The translations under genes were made by a program, and so were the position numbers. A stretch of 47,917 nt of DNA from contig JALSTN010000197.1 in the NCBI GenBank assembly GCA_026983735.1, forward strand, positions 1-47,917, read 5' to 3'. Every line of letters begins with the position of its first letter. Position 1 is the stretch's first letter. The DNA is from Saprospiraceae bacterium. GTDB lineage: Bacteria; Bacteroidota; Bacteroidia; Chitinophagales; Saprospiraceae. Of the stretch, positions 1 to 8,085 are shown in pieces. The notes beneath the pieces were generated by a model. The model did no database searches and had not been told where the DNA came from. It worked only from the letters and a program-made list of their open reading frames with translations.

Positions 1-105
1 TAAAGCGGTAGAAGGCTTCATAAAAATAACAGGAGAAGAGGGAACAGCATTTTTAAGTTCCTTGGCGTGATTGATGTAATTGCGGCCTATACAGAATATT
101 TTCAC
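1..105 (-). CDS. Fumarylacetoacetate hydrolase family protein (N-terminal part, runs off window)
   Basis: This is a partial gene at the left edge, read leftwards. The first 35 codons translate from a GTG at 105-103 and include the stretches [16 protein letters not shown] and [11 protein letters not shown]. They match the conserved N-terminus of the FAH family (acylpyruvate or fumarylpyruvate hydrolases and related isomerases), where the typical pattern is CIGRNY..HA.E and P.IF.KP. No in-frame ATG lies just upstream. GTG puts the usual 'MKI-CIGRNY' start in place, so I choose it. A good -7 box lies about 45 bases upstream. The catalytic metal-binding acidic residues lie outside the window, so the exact substrate cannot be judged. 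Family assignment is fairly secure. Confidence 0.8.
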   Translation of the reverse strand, partial: MKIFCIGRNYINHAKELKNAVPSSPVIFMKPSTAL

Positions 106-148
106 AAGCTTAGGTTTTTGTACAACAATGATTTTAAAACAAGGTAGG

Positions 149-156
149 CAAAGATA
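149..156 (-). promoter_or_regulatory. Bacteroidota -7 box (TATCTTTG) for the FAH-family gene
   Basis: Read on the minus strand this is TATCTTTG, an exact fit to the Bacteroidota TAnnTTTG -7 element. Transcription would start near 141-144, giving a leader of roughly 37 bases before the GTG start at 105. No clear -33 TTTG box was found. Confidence 0.5.
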
Positions 157-303
157 AAAAAATTCCCCCTATCTCAGGGGGGACGGCTCTTCAAAATCGT
201 ATTCTAAAACTCGCATTCTGAGATAGATGCTCCAAACCGGGTCTGTACCCTTCACAAGAAATACGGAATAAAACAGGATGAAAGCCTGTCGGATTAGCCA
301 ATA

Positions 304-337
304 GAAAAGCCCCGAAATATGCATTCCGGGGCTTTTC
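304..337. terminator. Bidirectional terminator-like hairpin between the FAH-family gene and purM
   Basis: The arm GAAAAGCCCCG (304-314) pairs perfectly with CGGGGCTTTTC (327-337) around a 12-base loop. The A-run before and T-run after the GC core make it a plausible intrinsic terminator on either strand. Between 106 and 464 I see only this hairpin, a weaker C5/G5 hairpin at 165-182 and the two promoters. Confidence 0.6.
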
Positions 338-437
338 ATGAGGTTGATTTAACAGTTGCAGCTTAATAGCAGCAAAAAGTTCGATTTCGTTTTCCGTCTT
401 TACAGGTGCAAATGATGTGCCAAACTTTCTTTTTTCA

Positions 438-445
438 TACCTTTG
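438..445 (+). promoter_or_regulatory. -7 box (TACCTTTG) for purM
   Basis: TACCTTTG fits TAnnTTTG and lies 20 bases before the purM start at 465. The 5' UTR would therefore be only about 12 bases. No convincing -33 TTTG was seen. Confidence 0.5.
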
Positions 446-464
446 TCTCCATAACTAATAATGC

Positions 465-1646
465 ATGACAGAGAAGAGCAAGTATGAAATGCGGGGTGTT
501 TCCGCTACCAAATCAGAAGTACACGATGCCATCAAACACCTGGACAAAGGCTTGTACCCCACTGCATTTTGTAAGATTTTACCGGATATTGTCGCCGGTG
601 ATCCTGACTTTTGCAATATCATGCATGCAGATACCGCCGGAACAAAAACAAGCCTGGCCTATATGTATTGGCGCGAGACCGGGGATATGTCTATCTGGTC
701 AGATATCGTTCAGGATGCCATCGTGATGAATACGGACGATATGGGTTGTGTAGGCTGTGTTGACAATATCGTCATTTCCTCTACGATAGGACGCAACAAA
801 CACCTTATATCAGGTGAGATAATCGCAGCACTCATTCGTGGAGCCTCTTCCTTTTTTGAAGGTATGAAATCGTTGGGTGTAGGAATTCATTTAGCCGGCG
901 GAGAAACTGCGGACGTTGGGGATATTGTTCGAACACTAGATGTAGGATATACCACCTTTGCCCGGATGCGAAAGGAGGCATTGGTCATTAATACTATTCG
1001 CCCCGGTGATGTCATCGTAGGTCTTTCTTCCTCCGGTCAGGCAAGCTATGAAACACGTTATAACAGCGGCATCGGTAGCAATGGACTCACTGCTGCACGT
1101 CATGATGTCTTAAACAAACAGTATCGCTCCAAGTACCCCGAAGCCTTTGACCCCAATACGCCCGAAGCCTATACTTTTACCGGAAGTCGATCTCTGCTGG
1201 ATAAAGTCAAGACCGATTATGGCACTTTTACCGTAGGCCAATTGCTGCTCTCCCCGACCAGAAGTTATTTGCCATTGCTCAAAAAAATCCTGGATGCCGC
1301 TCAAGATAAAATCCACGGAATCATTCATTGTACGGGAGGTGGCCAAACCAAAGTATTGAAGTTTGTTGATCAGGTCCATATCATCAAAGACCAATTGATG
1401 GATATCCCGCCGGTCTTTCAACTCATTCAAGAAGAATCCGGAACTTCCTGGCAAGAGATGTATCAAGTATTCAACATGGGACATAGACTAGAGTTTTACC
1501 TCGATGAAAAAGAGGCTTCTACCCTTATCGATATCGCAGCCTCTATGCATGTGGATGCCCAAATTATAGGTCGGGTAGAGAAAGCCGAGAACCGTCATCT
1601 CACTATCCAATCCCCCTATGGAACCTTTCAATATTCAGAAGGATGA
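465..1646 (+). CDS. purM: Phosphoribosylformylglycinamidine cyclo-ligase (AIR synthase), Bacteroidota type
   Basis: PurM makes aminoimidazole ribotide from formylglycinamidine ribotide with ATP, a cytosolic step of purine synthesis. The 393-aa protein has the long Bacteroidota form. Visible landmarks are MHADTAGTKTSLAYMYW (about residue 53 on), NTDDMGCVG, SSTIGRNKH, the GGETADVGD motif (about 145) and MGSNGL-like GIGSNGLTAARHD. The C-terminal half includes HCTGGGQTKVL and YQVFNMGHR, both typical of the AIR-synthase C-domain. An ATG at 461 opens only a short frame, so 465 is the start. The gene overlaps the next by ATGA, which suggests translational coupling. Classical PurM is about 345 aa; the extra length is usual in this phylum. 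Confidence 0.93.
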   Translation: MTEKSKYEMRGVSATKSEVHDAIKHLDKGLYPTAFCKILPDIVAGDPDFCNIMHADTAGTKTSLAYMYWRETGDMSIWSDIVQDAIVMNTDDMGCVGCVDNIVISSTIGRNKHLISGEIIAALIRGASSFFEGMKSLGVGIHLAGGETADVGDIVRTLDVGYTTFARMRKEALVINTIRPGDVIVGLSSSGQASYETRYNSGIGSNGLTAARHDVLNKQYRSKYPEAFDPNTPEAYTFTGSRSLLDKVKTDYGTFTVGQLLLSPTRSYLPLLKKILDAAQDKIHGIIHCTGGGQTKVLKFVDQVHIIKDQLMDIPPVFQLIQEESGTSWQEMYQVFNMGHRLEFYLDEKEASTLIDIAASMHVDAQIIGRVEKAENRHLTIQSPYGTFQYSEG

Positions 1647-1930
1647 GTACCCCCCCAATAAAAGATGAAGACCTTATCCTCCTGTATTACTCCGGAGCAT
1701 TGGATGACCTTACGCGCCAATCTGTTGAAGAAAGAGCCAAAAACGATCCAAAATTCGGAGCATTGTTCCAACTTTATAAAATAGAATCTTCTGATAGTTT
1801 AAATTTTCCTACTATGCCAAATATCAAATTCACTCCTCCCGACCACAAAAAACCCAAACCCCGATACAATGTACTTATTATTCTCATCTTGTTATTAATC
1901 CTGGTTCTAGCCATTTTATTCTTCTTATAA
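1643..1930 (+). CDS. Small tail-anchored membrane protein with degenerate anti-sigma-like N-terminus
   Basis: This 95-aa protein begins inside the purM stop codon (ATGA overlap). The first 50 residues (pattern L-LYYSGALDD-RQSVEERAKNDPKF) resemble the N-terminal helices of many Bacteroidota anti-sigma factors, which usually read 'L-Y-G-L---E---VE--L--D'. The zinc-binding His/Cys residues of the ZAS fold are absent. A proline-rich linker (about 55-75) leads to one C-terminal membrane helix (about 76-95, nearly all Ile/Leu/Val). It is therefore probably a cytosolic domain anchored by its tail. No sigma factor lies directly beside it; the nearest is the ECF gene at 2893. The gene looks real, but its function is unknown. 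Confidence 0.6.
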   Translation: MSTPPIKDEDLILLYYSGALDDLTRQSVEERAKNDPKFGALFQLYKIESSDSLNFPTMPNIKFTPPDHKKPKPRYNVLIILILLLILVLAILFFL

Positions 1931-1941
1931 TCACCCTAAAT

Positions 1942-1968
1942 CCCGTTTAAACAGCGGAAGGTGGGGGG
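1942..1968 (+). repeat. Interspersed GTTTAA-CAGCGG repeat, copy 1
   Basis: This copy has CCCGTTTAAACAGCGG followed by AAGGTGGGGGG. It aligns with a shorter copy at 2101-2125 and, more closely, with a reversed copy at 43221-43249. It lies just after the small membrane-protein gene. It is probably one member of a genome-wide intergenic repeat family. Confidence 0.45.
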
Positions 1969-1998
1969 TTTACCAACGGATTTGATGTAGAATATATC

Positions 1999-2026
1999 GT
2001 AGAGACGGGAGGTTTCCCGTCTCTAC
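1999..2026. repeat. Perfect palindromic element (12-bp arms, GGTT loop)
   Basis: GTAGAGACGGGA (1999-2010) and TCCCGTCTCTAC (2015-2026) are exact reverse complements around four bases. Palindromes built on GTAGAGAC...GTCTCTAC are common as dispersed REP-like elements in bacterial genomes. There is no T-run, so a terminator is less likely. Confidence 0.6.
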
Positions 2027-2100
2027 AGGATGGTTTATTTGAACACCAGGATTTGGTTTCAAATAAATTGGAAACGCCATTAGGGGAGGGCCTTGGAACG

Positions 2101-2125
2101 CCGTTTAAACAGGGGGCGGCAAGGG
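2101..2125 (+). repeat. Interspersed GTTTAA-CAG repeat, copy 2 (divergent)
   Basis: CCGTTTAAACAGGGGGCGG followed by CAAGGG shares the first 14 bases with copy 1, then diverges into another G-rich stretch. Confidence 0.35.
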
Positions 2126-2619
2126 AAACCAGGGGATAAAAAAAAGGCCCGAATTCACACTACTGCAAATCCAGGCTCTTCGACTAAGGTCTCAAAATAA
2201 GAAAACTACTTCTTTGAGTCTATAATAAACGAAACGCTACTCGTTTCTACACTCTTTTAGAATATGAACATGGGTATTATCGGTGGGATATTAAAGGGTT
2301 AAAAAATCTTACTTTCCACCCTTTAACGGCGTAAAGGTACAAAAAGTTTTATGTTACGAAGAAAAATAATATATCTTTTTTTATAATTTTTAAGTAATAA
2401 GCTTATAACGGGTTATCACTCAAGGAGGGGGGACGCAAAGCAAAATAAAAAATGCCAATCCCAGGGGATTAACGATCTGAGCATTGGGATGCTTATCGGG
2501 GTATGGGGAAACCTTATAAATAAAGGGAGGACAGATAAAAGGGAATAACTTCCAAAAGGATTCTTTAGCGAAATTTGTATTTTTTCAGGGAAAGCGGGCA
2601 TTAATTCCTACAAAGCCTC

Positions 2620-2627
2620 TATCTTTG
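2620..2627 (+). promoter_or_regulatory. -7 box (TATCTTTG) for tRNA-Leu
   Basis: TATCTTTG lies 14 bases before the mature 5' end of the tRNA, leaving a short 5' leader of a few bases for RNase P to remove. It is an exact TAnnTTTG match. Confidence 0.6.
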
Positions 2628-2641
2628 CACTCCGATTTTAT

Positions 2642-2730
2642 GCCCAGATGGTGAAATTGGTAGACACGCAAGGTTGAGGGCCTTGTGCTCGATTTAGGGC
2701 GTGCAGGTTCGACTCCTGTTCTGGGCACCA
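2642..2730 (+). tRNA. tRNA-Leu (anticodon GAG)
   Basis: The acceptor stem GCCCAGA/TCTGGGC is followed by discriminator A and an encoded CCA. The anticodon arm CAAGG-TTGAGGG-CCTTG gives anticodon GAG (2675-2677 region), which reads CUC and CUU. A long variable arm and the T-arm GCAGGTTCGACTCCTGT fit a class II leucine tRNA. It stands alone, not in a tRNA cluster. Confidence 0.95.
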
Positions 2731-2892
2731 TTTTCCTTCCTTTTTTTAAATACTGACCCAACCCATTTAATTTTTTTTCAGTCTATACATCAGAGCATTG
2801 GGAAAAAAGTCCTATTTTGTGGTGTAATTACTTCAAAGCCAAATTAAATGGATGAATCAGCTAGTCGTTATTAGCAGATTGATGTAGCGGGT

Positions 2893-3435
2893 ATGACCAA
2901 AAAGAAAGACATACTGGAACTTATCGAAGGGTGCAAGCAAAATGACCGCCGCGCACAGGAGGCTATTTATCGGTTGTATTTCCCAAAGATGTTTGGGATG
3001 TGTATGAAGTATTTAAAAGAGGAAAACAAGGCTATTGAAGTATTAAATGATGGATTTATGCGTGTTTTTCAAAAGGTGGACACCTTTGGTTTCAACGGTT
3101 CATTTGAAGGGTGGGTACGAAGGATCGTCTATCGCTGCATCATGGATCATTTTAACCGACATTCGAATTACAAAGAAAATGTCTTATTGCAAGAGCATGA
3201 AAAGCAAACCAATGAAACCGCCTTGGATAAGCTGTATTCCGAAGATCTGTTGACATTGGTACATGCATTGCCACCACAAGCACAGCGAGTCTTCCGGCTT
3301 TTTGCGCTTGAGGGATTTAGTCATAAGGAAATAGCAGACCAACTCCAAATAAGTGTTGGGACTTCCAAATGGCTGTACTCCAATGCACGTCAACGCATGC
3401 AAAAATTAGTACAACAAAACGGCTTATCTCTATGA
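2893..3435 (+). CDS. ECF-type RNA polymerase sigma factor
   Basis: This 180-aa sigma-70 family protein has only regions 2 and 4, the extracytoplasmic-function layout. Region 2 (about 20-95) includes RLYFPKMFGMC, LNDGFMRVFQK and SFEGWVRRIVYRCIMDHFNR. Region 4 (about 120-175) includes LPPQAQRVFRLFALEGFSH followed by KEIADQLQISVGTSKW, the -35-binding helix-turn-helix. It should direct RNA polymerase to a stress or envelope regulon. Its stop overlaps the start of the next gene (ATGA), so the two are made together. The partner looks like a trans-envelope anti-sigma factor that would hold this sigma factor inactive. The regulon itself cannot be read from the window. Confidence 0.9.
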   Translation: MTKKKDILELIEGCKQNDRRAQEAIYRLYFPKMFGMCMKYLKEENKAIEVLNDGFMRVFQKVDTFGFNGSFEGWVRRIVYRCIMDHFNRHSNYKENVLLQEHEKQTNETALDKLYSEDLLTLVHALPPQAQRVFRLFALEGFSHKEIADQLQISVGTSKWLYSNARQRMQKLVQQNGLSL

Positions 3436-4784
3436 GAAAACAACAATCCTATAATCGACTGCCCGTAGATAAGGGCTGGGAAAAGATGCAGGTATTGCTG
3501 GATCAAAATATGCCTGTTGCAAAATCCGATAAACGGAAAAAATGGCTATACTTATCCTTGCTTGTACTCCTTCTAATATCATTAAGCGGGGGTGTCTTCT
3601 ATTGGTATTTCCCGAAAGAACACATACCACCTTCCCGTCCTTCCATTTCCTCCGATCGAATTGAATCTCCATTATTTCTCCGTAGTATACCGAAGACCTC
3701 AACCTTCGAAAAAAGCCATTCTTCTGCTCCTACTACCGAAACTTCTACTCAAATACCTCCTTCGACAAATAAGCCAATAACCTCTGTCAAACAAACGATT
3801 CTCAGAAACTCCGATTCGTACTCAAATAAGCTAGATGACCAAGCCACTGCTCTGTCAGTTAAATCAAAAGTTCTTTCTACAAGAACTAATAAAAGTACTT
3901 TCTCTACCTCAAAGAAAGTCGCTTCACTTGTGCTGTCTACCGAATCAAAACAATCCTCCCACATTTCATCCTCTAGCACCGTGGTTCCTATAAATACCCT
4001 TAAGTCAACCATTTCATACCCCAAAAAAATAATCCATACTATCCAGCCCACCATCATCAATACTCCATCGCGACTATCTATATCAAAGAAACCGATATTG
4101 GCAGTGCATGTCGGTTATACGGGGATTGAACAAAAAGGGGGATGGGCTGGAATGAGCTATGATAAAAAATTAAATGACAGATGGGCGTGGACTACGGGTT
4201 TGGAAGTAGCCGGTTTGTACAATAAAAACTTGCTTCACACCAGTACAATACGTCAAGAGCAGTTCGAAATATATCCCGGACCAATATTGCCTCACAATAA
4301 TCCGCCAACTTCAACCAGAAATCAAGCATATGAGTATCAAAGGGAGAGCCTGAACACCACAAAGACACTTTCCGAAACGCTTCACTCAGGTATCCGTTAC
4401 CGATGGACTCCCCATACTACCTTAAGTATCGAAGGGGTACTTACTGCTTATCAATATAAAATAGCCTATATGGAAAACTTCGTATTGACAGATCCAGAAC
4501 AAATTAATCAACAGGTAAATAGTGATGTCTTACCTTCCTTCACCCTGCTCTATCCCGAACGCGACCTAAAAGACAAGGGCGTCCTGGCCGGTCTACAAGC
4601 GGGTATTTCACAAAAACTTTTCAACCGCTTGCATCTATTCCTACACGGAAAGTGGTTAAGACCTATTGTACCAAATTCCAAGACATCCCTTGATAACGGA
4701 AGGGTTGTTCAACCCAATAATACGCCGTACCAACCTGATTTGCTCAACGTCTCGTTAGGTCTAAGTTATCATTTTACTTTGTAG
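3432..4784 (+). CDS. Probable dual-membrane-spanning anti-sigma factor (Dma-like)
   Basis: I start the gene at the ATG at 3432, which overlaps the sigma-factor stop, rather than the in-frame ATG at 3369 deep inside that gene; this gives 450 aa. The layout has four parts. Residues 1-37 are a charged cytosolic segment with VDKGWEKMQVLLDQNMP, a motif common in Bacteroidota proteins next to ECF sigma genes. One membrane helix follows (about 38-60). Residues 61 to about 213 are a Ser/Thr/Lys-rich low-complexity stretch. Residues 215-450 alternate beta strands in beta-barrel style and end in a terminal aromatic/leucine strand (SLGLSYHFTL). This matches anti-sigma factors of Bacteroides that reach from cytosol to outer membrane. 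Barrel formation and sigma binding are inferred from layout, not shown. Confidence 0.65.
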   Translation: MRKQQSYNRLPVDKGWEKMQVLLDQNMPVAKSDKRKKWLYLSLLVLLLISLSGGVFYWYFPKEHIPPSRPSISSDRIESPLFLRSIPKTSTFEKSHSSAPTTETSTQIPPSTNKPITSVKQTILRNSDSYSNKLDDQATALSVKSKVLSTRTNKSTFSTSKKVASLVLSTESKQSSHISSSSTVVPINTLKSTISYPKKIIHTIQPTIINTPSRLSISKKPILAVHVGYTGIEQKGGWAGMSYDKKLNDRWAWTTGLEVAGLYNKNLLHTSTIRQEQFEIYPGPILPHNNPPTSTRNQAYEYQRESLNTTKTLSETLHSGIRYRWTPHTTLSIEGVLTAYQYKIAYMENFVLTDPEQINQQVNSDVLPSFTLLYPERDLKDKGVLAGLQAGISQKLFNRLHLFLHGKWLRPIVPNSKTSLDNGRVVQPNNTPYQPDLLNVSLGLSYHFTL

Positions 4785-5119
4785 ATTTATCGAAGAATTG
4801 TATTCATCTTAAGACCAAAGTATTAACACTATTTAGAATGGAAAGCCCTACGATCACAGTGTCGATACAAAATTAGCCATTTTACATTGTACTTATATCG
4901 CACATAAGAGATTAGACCTCCAATAAGGGTAAATGAAGGAGTTCTTAAATATAGTCAAATAGAAATACCAAAAATGGCTCAGCATCTAGCATGTTGTTTG
5001 GCTTAGGACGCTTTTCATTCCCCCATGTTGCATTTCAGCTGAATTAGCAGTAAAAATACGCGCTAAAATTCCCTAGGGGCAGCCATAGATTTGCATCTTT
5101 GCAGGCATAAATAAAAACT
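4785..5119. other. Intergenic gap without a recognised gene
   Basis: AT-rich sequence with no long frame, no strong hairpin and no repeat found elsewhere in the window. Only the tatD promoter region at its right end is interpretable. Confidence 0.4.
5086..5093 (+). promoter_or_regulatory. -7 box (TAGATTTG) for tatD
   Basis: TAGATTTG fits TAnnTTTG. A second near-match, CATCTTTG, follows immediately at 5094-5101. Both lie within 35 bases of the ATG at 5120. Confidence 0.45.
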
Positions 5120-5899
5120 ATGTTTGTAGATACACACACGCATCTGGATGCATCAAAATTTGAAGAGGATATAGATCTCGTGATCCATAATGCATTGGAA
5201 AAAGGAGTTGAGATTATGATGATGCCCAATGTCGACCCATCCACGCATCAGGGAATGATGTCTGTTCATATGAAATGGCCGGACAATTGCCTTCCTATGA
5301 TCGGGATACACCCATGCTCTGTAAAAAAAGACTTTAAAAGTCAAATCGAATGGGTCAAACGGGAAGTTGCATTGGGGAAATACTATGCGGTCGGGGAGAT
5401 TGGTATTGACCTGTATTGGGACACCTCCTTGAGAAAGGAACAAGAGGAGTGCTTTAGAAGCCAAGTAGAATTAGCAGCAAATCATCAACTTCCCGTCAAC
5501 ATTCACTCTAGGGAAAGTATCGATTTATGCATTGAACACATAGAGGATTTAAAGAAGTCAAATCCTGAACTCACCGGAATTTTTCATTGTTTTACAGGCA
5601 CGGCGGAGCAAGCGAAGCGAATAGTAGACATCGGTGGGTTTTTGATGGGTATCGGCGGAGTCTTGACCTTCAAAAACTCCAATCTCAAGGAAGCAATTCG
5701 GGAAATTTCCCTAGATTATATTGTTCTTGAGACAGATGCCCCTTATCTTACCCCACACCCTTACAGAGGCAAGCGCAATGAACCAGCATACATTCCATTC
5801 ATCGCTCAATCCTTGGCGGAGTTGTATGAATTGCCTCTTGCTGTAATTGAGGAGCGGACGACAGAAAATGCGTTGCGCATTTATAAATTAACCCACTAG
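5120..5899 (+). CDS. tatD: TatD family metal-dependent hydrolase / DNase
   Basis: This 259-aa protein of the amidohydrolase TIM-barrel superfamily has metal-dependent nuclease activity in characterised members (3'-5' DNA exonuclease or D-aminoacyl-tRNA-related roles). Metal-ligand motifs are in order: FVDTHTHLD (His6 and His8), GIHPCSV, AVGEIGID (the bridging Glu), LPVNIHSRES (His), GIFHCFTG (His), and LETDAPYLTPHPYRGKRNEP (Asp) near residue 205. Length and motif spacing are normal for the family. It stands alone between two intergenic gaps with its own promoter. The cellular substrate cannot be deduced here. Confidence 0.92.
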   Translation: MFVDTHTHLDASKFEEDIDLVIHNALEKGVEIMMMPNVDPSTHQGMMSVHMKWPDNCLPMIGIHPCSVKKDFKSQIEWVKREVALGKYYAVGEIGIDLYWDTSLRKEQEECFRSQVELAANHQLPVNIHSRESIDLCIEHIEDLKKSNPELTGIFHCFTGTAEQAKRIVDIGGFLMGIGGVLTFKNSNLKEAIREISLDYIVLETDAPYLTPHPYRGKRNEPAYIPFIAQSLAELYELPLAVIEERTTENALRIYKLTH

Positions 5900-6016
5900 C
5901 AATAAAGTCGGCGTCTAATATCAGAGTATCGTATAAGAGGGATTATAATTTAACCAGAATAAATTCAACTGTTCTATAGTATTAGGACAATAACCATGTG
6001 ATATCCCACGTATGAT

Positions 6017-6024
6017 TATCTTTG
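6017..6024 (+). promoter_or_regulatory. -7 box (TATCTTTG) ahead of the sugar-nucleotide/export gene run
   Basis: TATCTTTG lies 23 bases before the ATG at 6047. With gaps of only 12-23 bases or overlaps downstream, it could drive the six genes to recO as one transcript. Confidence 0.5.
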
Positions 6025-6046
6025 GGGGTACTAAAGAACGAAGAAC

Positions 6047-6988
6047 ATGTCAAAAACAGTCTTAATAACAGGAGGAGCGGGATTTATCGGCTCTCATTTA
6101 TGTGATCGATTTATAGAGGAAGGTTATACAGTCTATGTTATGGACAACCTGATTACGGGGACATTGGACAATATAGAGCATTTGTTTGGTCATCCTTCCT
6201 TCCGCTTTTATCACCACGACGTCAGCAATTTTGTACATATACCAGGACCTTTGGATTATATTCTACATTTTGCTTCTCCGGCCTCGCCTATCGATTATCT
6301 CAAGATGCCGATACAGACTTTGAAGGTAGGATCATTGGGGACACATAATTTACTTGGTTTGGCCAAGTCCAAGGGAGCGCGGATTCTCATCGCCTCAACA
6401 TCGGAAGTTTATGGGGATCCTGAAGTGCATCCTCAGACGGAGGAGTATTGGGGGCATGTCAACCCGATAGGGCCGAGGGGGGTGTACGATGAAGCCAAGC
6501 GATTTCAGGAAGCTATGACGATGGCTTATCACACCTATCACGGATTAGAAGTGCGGATAGTTCGTATCTTTAATACTTATGGACCCAAGATGCGATTAGA
6601 TGACGGGCGTGCGTTACCCAACTTTATGAGCCAGGCACTGAAGGGGGAAGACATCACTATATATGGAGACGGGAGCCAGACGAGATCCTTTTGTTATGTA
6701 GATGATCTAGTGGAGGGAATCTATCGCTTGCTACTGAGTGACTATAGCAATCCGGTAAATTTGGGCAACCCGGAAGAAATAACTATTTTGGATTTTGCCA
6801 AAGAGCTTATTGCCCTGACCGGAAGCCGATCTAAAATCGTTTATCGGCCACTTCCGGAGAACGACCCATTGCGCCGAAAGCCTGATATTACTCGAGCGCA
6901 AGAGATATTGGGGTGGTCTCCGGTCATTGGTCGGGGAGCGGGATTAAAAAAGACATTATCTTACTTTGAACATGCTGTAAAGGCATAA
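6047..6988 (+). CDS. UDP-glucuronate decarboxylase-like SDR epimerase (UDP-xylose synthase type)
   Basis: This 313-aa extended short-chain dehydrogenase has the NAD-binding Rossmann motif [11 protein letters not shown] at residues 8-18. The catalytic Ser/Thr lies in [10 protein letters not shown], and the YxxxK pair lies in GVYDEAKR. Signatures such as [11 protein letters not shown], the P-G-R-G-VYDE loop, RIFNTYGP and [18 protein letters not shown] match UDP-glucuronate decarboxylases, which make UDP-xylose from UDP-glucuronate. The neighbours are a dTDP-glucose dehydratase 15 bases downstream and a polysaccharide export protein, so the sugar probably enters an exported polysaccharide. It could be a related NDP-sugar epimerase, but the signature set favours the decarboxylase. 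Confidence 0.85.
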   Translation: MSKTVLITGGAGFIGSHLCDRFIEEGYTVYVMDNLITGTLDNIEHLFGHPSFRFYHHDVSNFVHIPGPLDYILHFASPASPIDYLKMPIQTLKVGSLGTHNLLGLAKSKGARILIASTSEVYGDPEVHPQTEEYWGHVNPIGPRGVYDEAKRFQEAMTMAYHTYHGLEVRIVRIFNTYGPKMRLDDGRALPNFMSQALKGEDITIYGDGSQTRSFCYVDDLVEGIYRLLLSDYSNPVNLGNPEEITILDFAKELIALTGSRSKIVYRPLPENDPLRRKPDITRAQEILGWSPVIGRGAGLKKTLSYFEHAVKA

Positions 6989-7003
6989 AATTATTCTACA
7001 ATT

Positions 7004-8068
7004 ATGACATCCTCAACTAAGAGAAAAGTACTTATTACCGGGGGGGCGGGATTTATCGGTAGCCATTTGGTCAGAAGAATGGTCAACAGGTATCCGGAAT
7101 ACGAAATATTCAATCTGGATGCATTGACCTATGCAGGTAATCTAGCAAACTTAAAGGATATCGAGTCGCAGCCAAACTACCATTTCATACGAGCAGATAT
7201 CAATGATTTTAAACAAATTCTCGAACTTTTCAAGACACACGTCTTTGATGGAGTTATTCATTTGGCAGCAGAGTCACATGTAGACCGGTCTATTACTGAT
7301 CCGCTTGCATTTGTACACACCAATGTACTAGGGACGATGCATTTACTGTATGCAGCAAAACAAGTTTGGGGGAAGAATTTTGAAGACAAGCGCTTTTATC
7401 AGGTATCTACTGATGAAGTTTACGGCAGTCTCGGGGATACCGGTCTATTTAGGGAAGATACGCCTTATGATCCCCGTTCCCCTTATTCAGCATCTAAGGC
7501 TTCGGCGGATCACTTTGTCAGGGCTTATTTTCACACTTATCATATGCCGGTGGTGCTGAGTAATTGCTCCAATAATTACGGTCCATACCAATTTCCTGAA
7601 AAGCTCATTCCTCTAGTGATTAATAACATCCTTCACCGTAGGAATCTTCCTGTATATGGAGATGGCACTAATATTAGGGATTGGTTGTGGGTAGAAGACC
7701 ATGCGGAGGCCATAGATGAGATCTTTCACCGAGGAATAACGGGAGAAACCTACAATATCGGAGGAAATAACGAAATGCAAAACATCGAGTTGGTGCGATT
7801 GTTGTGTGATATAACGGATAGGGCCTTAGGGAGGCCGGAGGGGCAAAGCCGCGAATTAATCACTTTTGTCAAAGATCGACCGGGACACGACCAAAGATAC
7901 GCTATCGATGCTTCTAAAATAAAGAAAGACCTCGGATGGGAACCAAGGACCGTACCCGAGGAAGGATTTGGAAAGACAGTGGAATGGTATCTCAAAAATG
8001 AATCCTGGCTCAAGGCGGTAACGAGCGGAGCGTATATGAAATATTATGAAAAGCACTACACTTCTTAA
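7004..8068 (+). CDS. rfbB: dTDP-glucose 4,6-dehydratase
   Basis: This 354-aa SDR enzyme converts dTDP-glucose to dTDP-4-keto-6-deoxyglucose, the entry to dTDP-rhamnose and other deoxysugars. Motifs are [14 protein letters not shown] near residue 12, LAAESHVDRSI, STDEVYGSLG (the catalytic Thr-Asp-Glu), YSASKASADH (Tyr and Lys), NCSNNYGPYQFPEKLIP, and RDWLWVEDH. These together are diagnostic of RmlB/RfbB. The partner genes rmlA, rmlC and rmlD are not in the window. It sits 15 bases after the decarboxylase and 17 before the export gene, so co-transcription is likely. A paralogous Rossmann start ([10 protein letters not shown]) in the two neighbours reflects shared family, not recent duplication. 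Confidence 0.93.
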   Translation: MTSSTKRKVLITGGAGFIGSHLVRRMVNRYPEYEIFNLDALTYAGNLANLKDIESQPNYHFIRADINDFKQILELFKTHVFDGVIHLAAESHVDRSITDPLAFVHTNVLGTMHLLYAAKQVWGKNFEDKRFYQVSTDEVYGSLGDTGLFREDTPYDPRSPYSASKASADHFVRAYFHTYHMPVVLSNCSNNYGPYQFPEKLIPLVINNILHRRNLPVYGDGTNIRDWLWVEDHAEAIDEIFHRGITGETYNIGGNNEMQNIELVRLLCDITDRALGRPEGQSRELITFVKDRPGHDQRYAIDASKIKKDLGWEPRTVPEEGFGKTVEWYLKNESWLKAVTSGAYMKYYEKHYTS

Positions 8069-8085
8069 ATAACGTCTGTCTAATT

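Larger units (their letters stand above)
1931..2641. other. Long non-coding gap with short repeats and hairpins
   Basis: No credible gene is seen. The 61-codon frame on the minus strand at 2416-2601 has no recognisable content. The gap holds two copies of a GTTTAAACAG repeat, a perfect 12-bp palindrome (1999-2026), a GAAACG/CGTTTC hairpin (2231-2247) and a TTAAAGGGT/ACCCTTTAA hairpin (2291-2326) without a T-run. The tRNA promoter is at its right end. Confidence 0.5.

Noticed and set aside
1110-1484. 124-codon frame antisense to purM
   Set aside because: Shadow of the purM coding sequence; no independent motif.
2416-2601. 61-codon frame on the minus strand
   Set aside because: No recognisable domain, no promoter, and it lies in a repeat-rich gap.
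3369-3431. Longer 471-aa version of the anti-sigma-like gene starting inside the sigma-factor gene
   Set aside because: The ATG at 3432 gives an ATGA overlap and the usual N-terminal motif; the extra 21 codons only re-read sigma region 4 in another frame.
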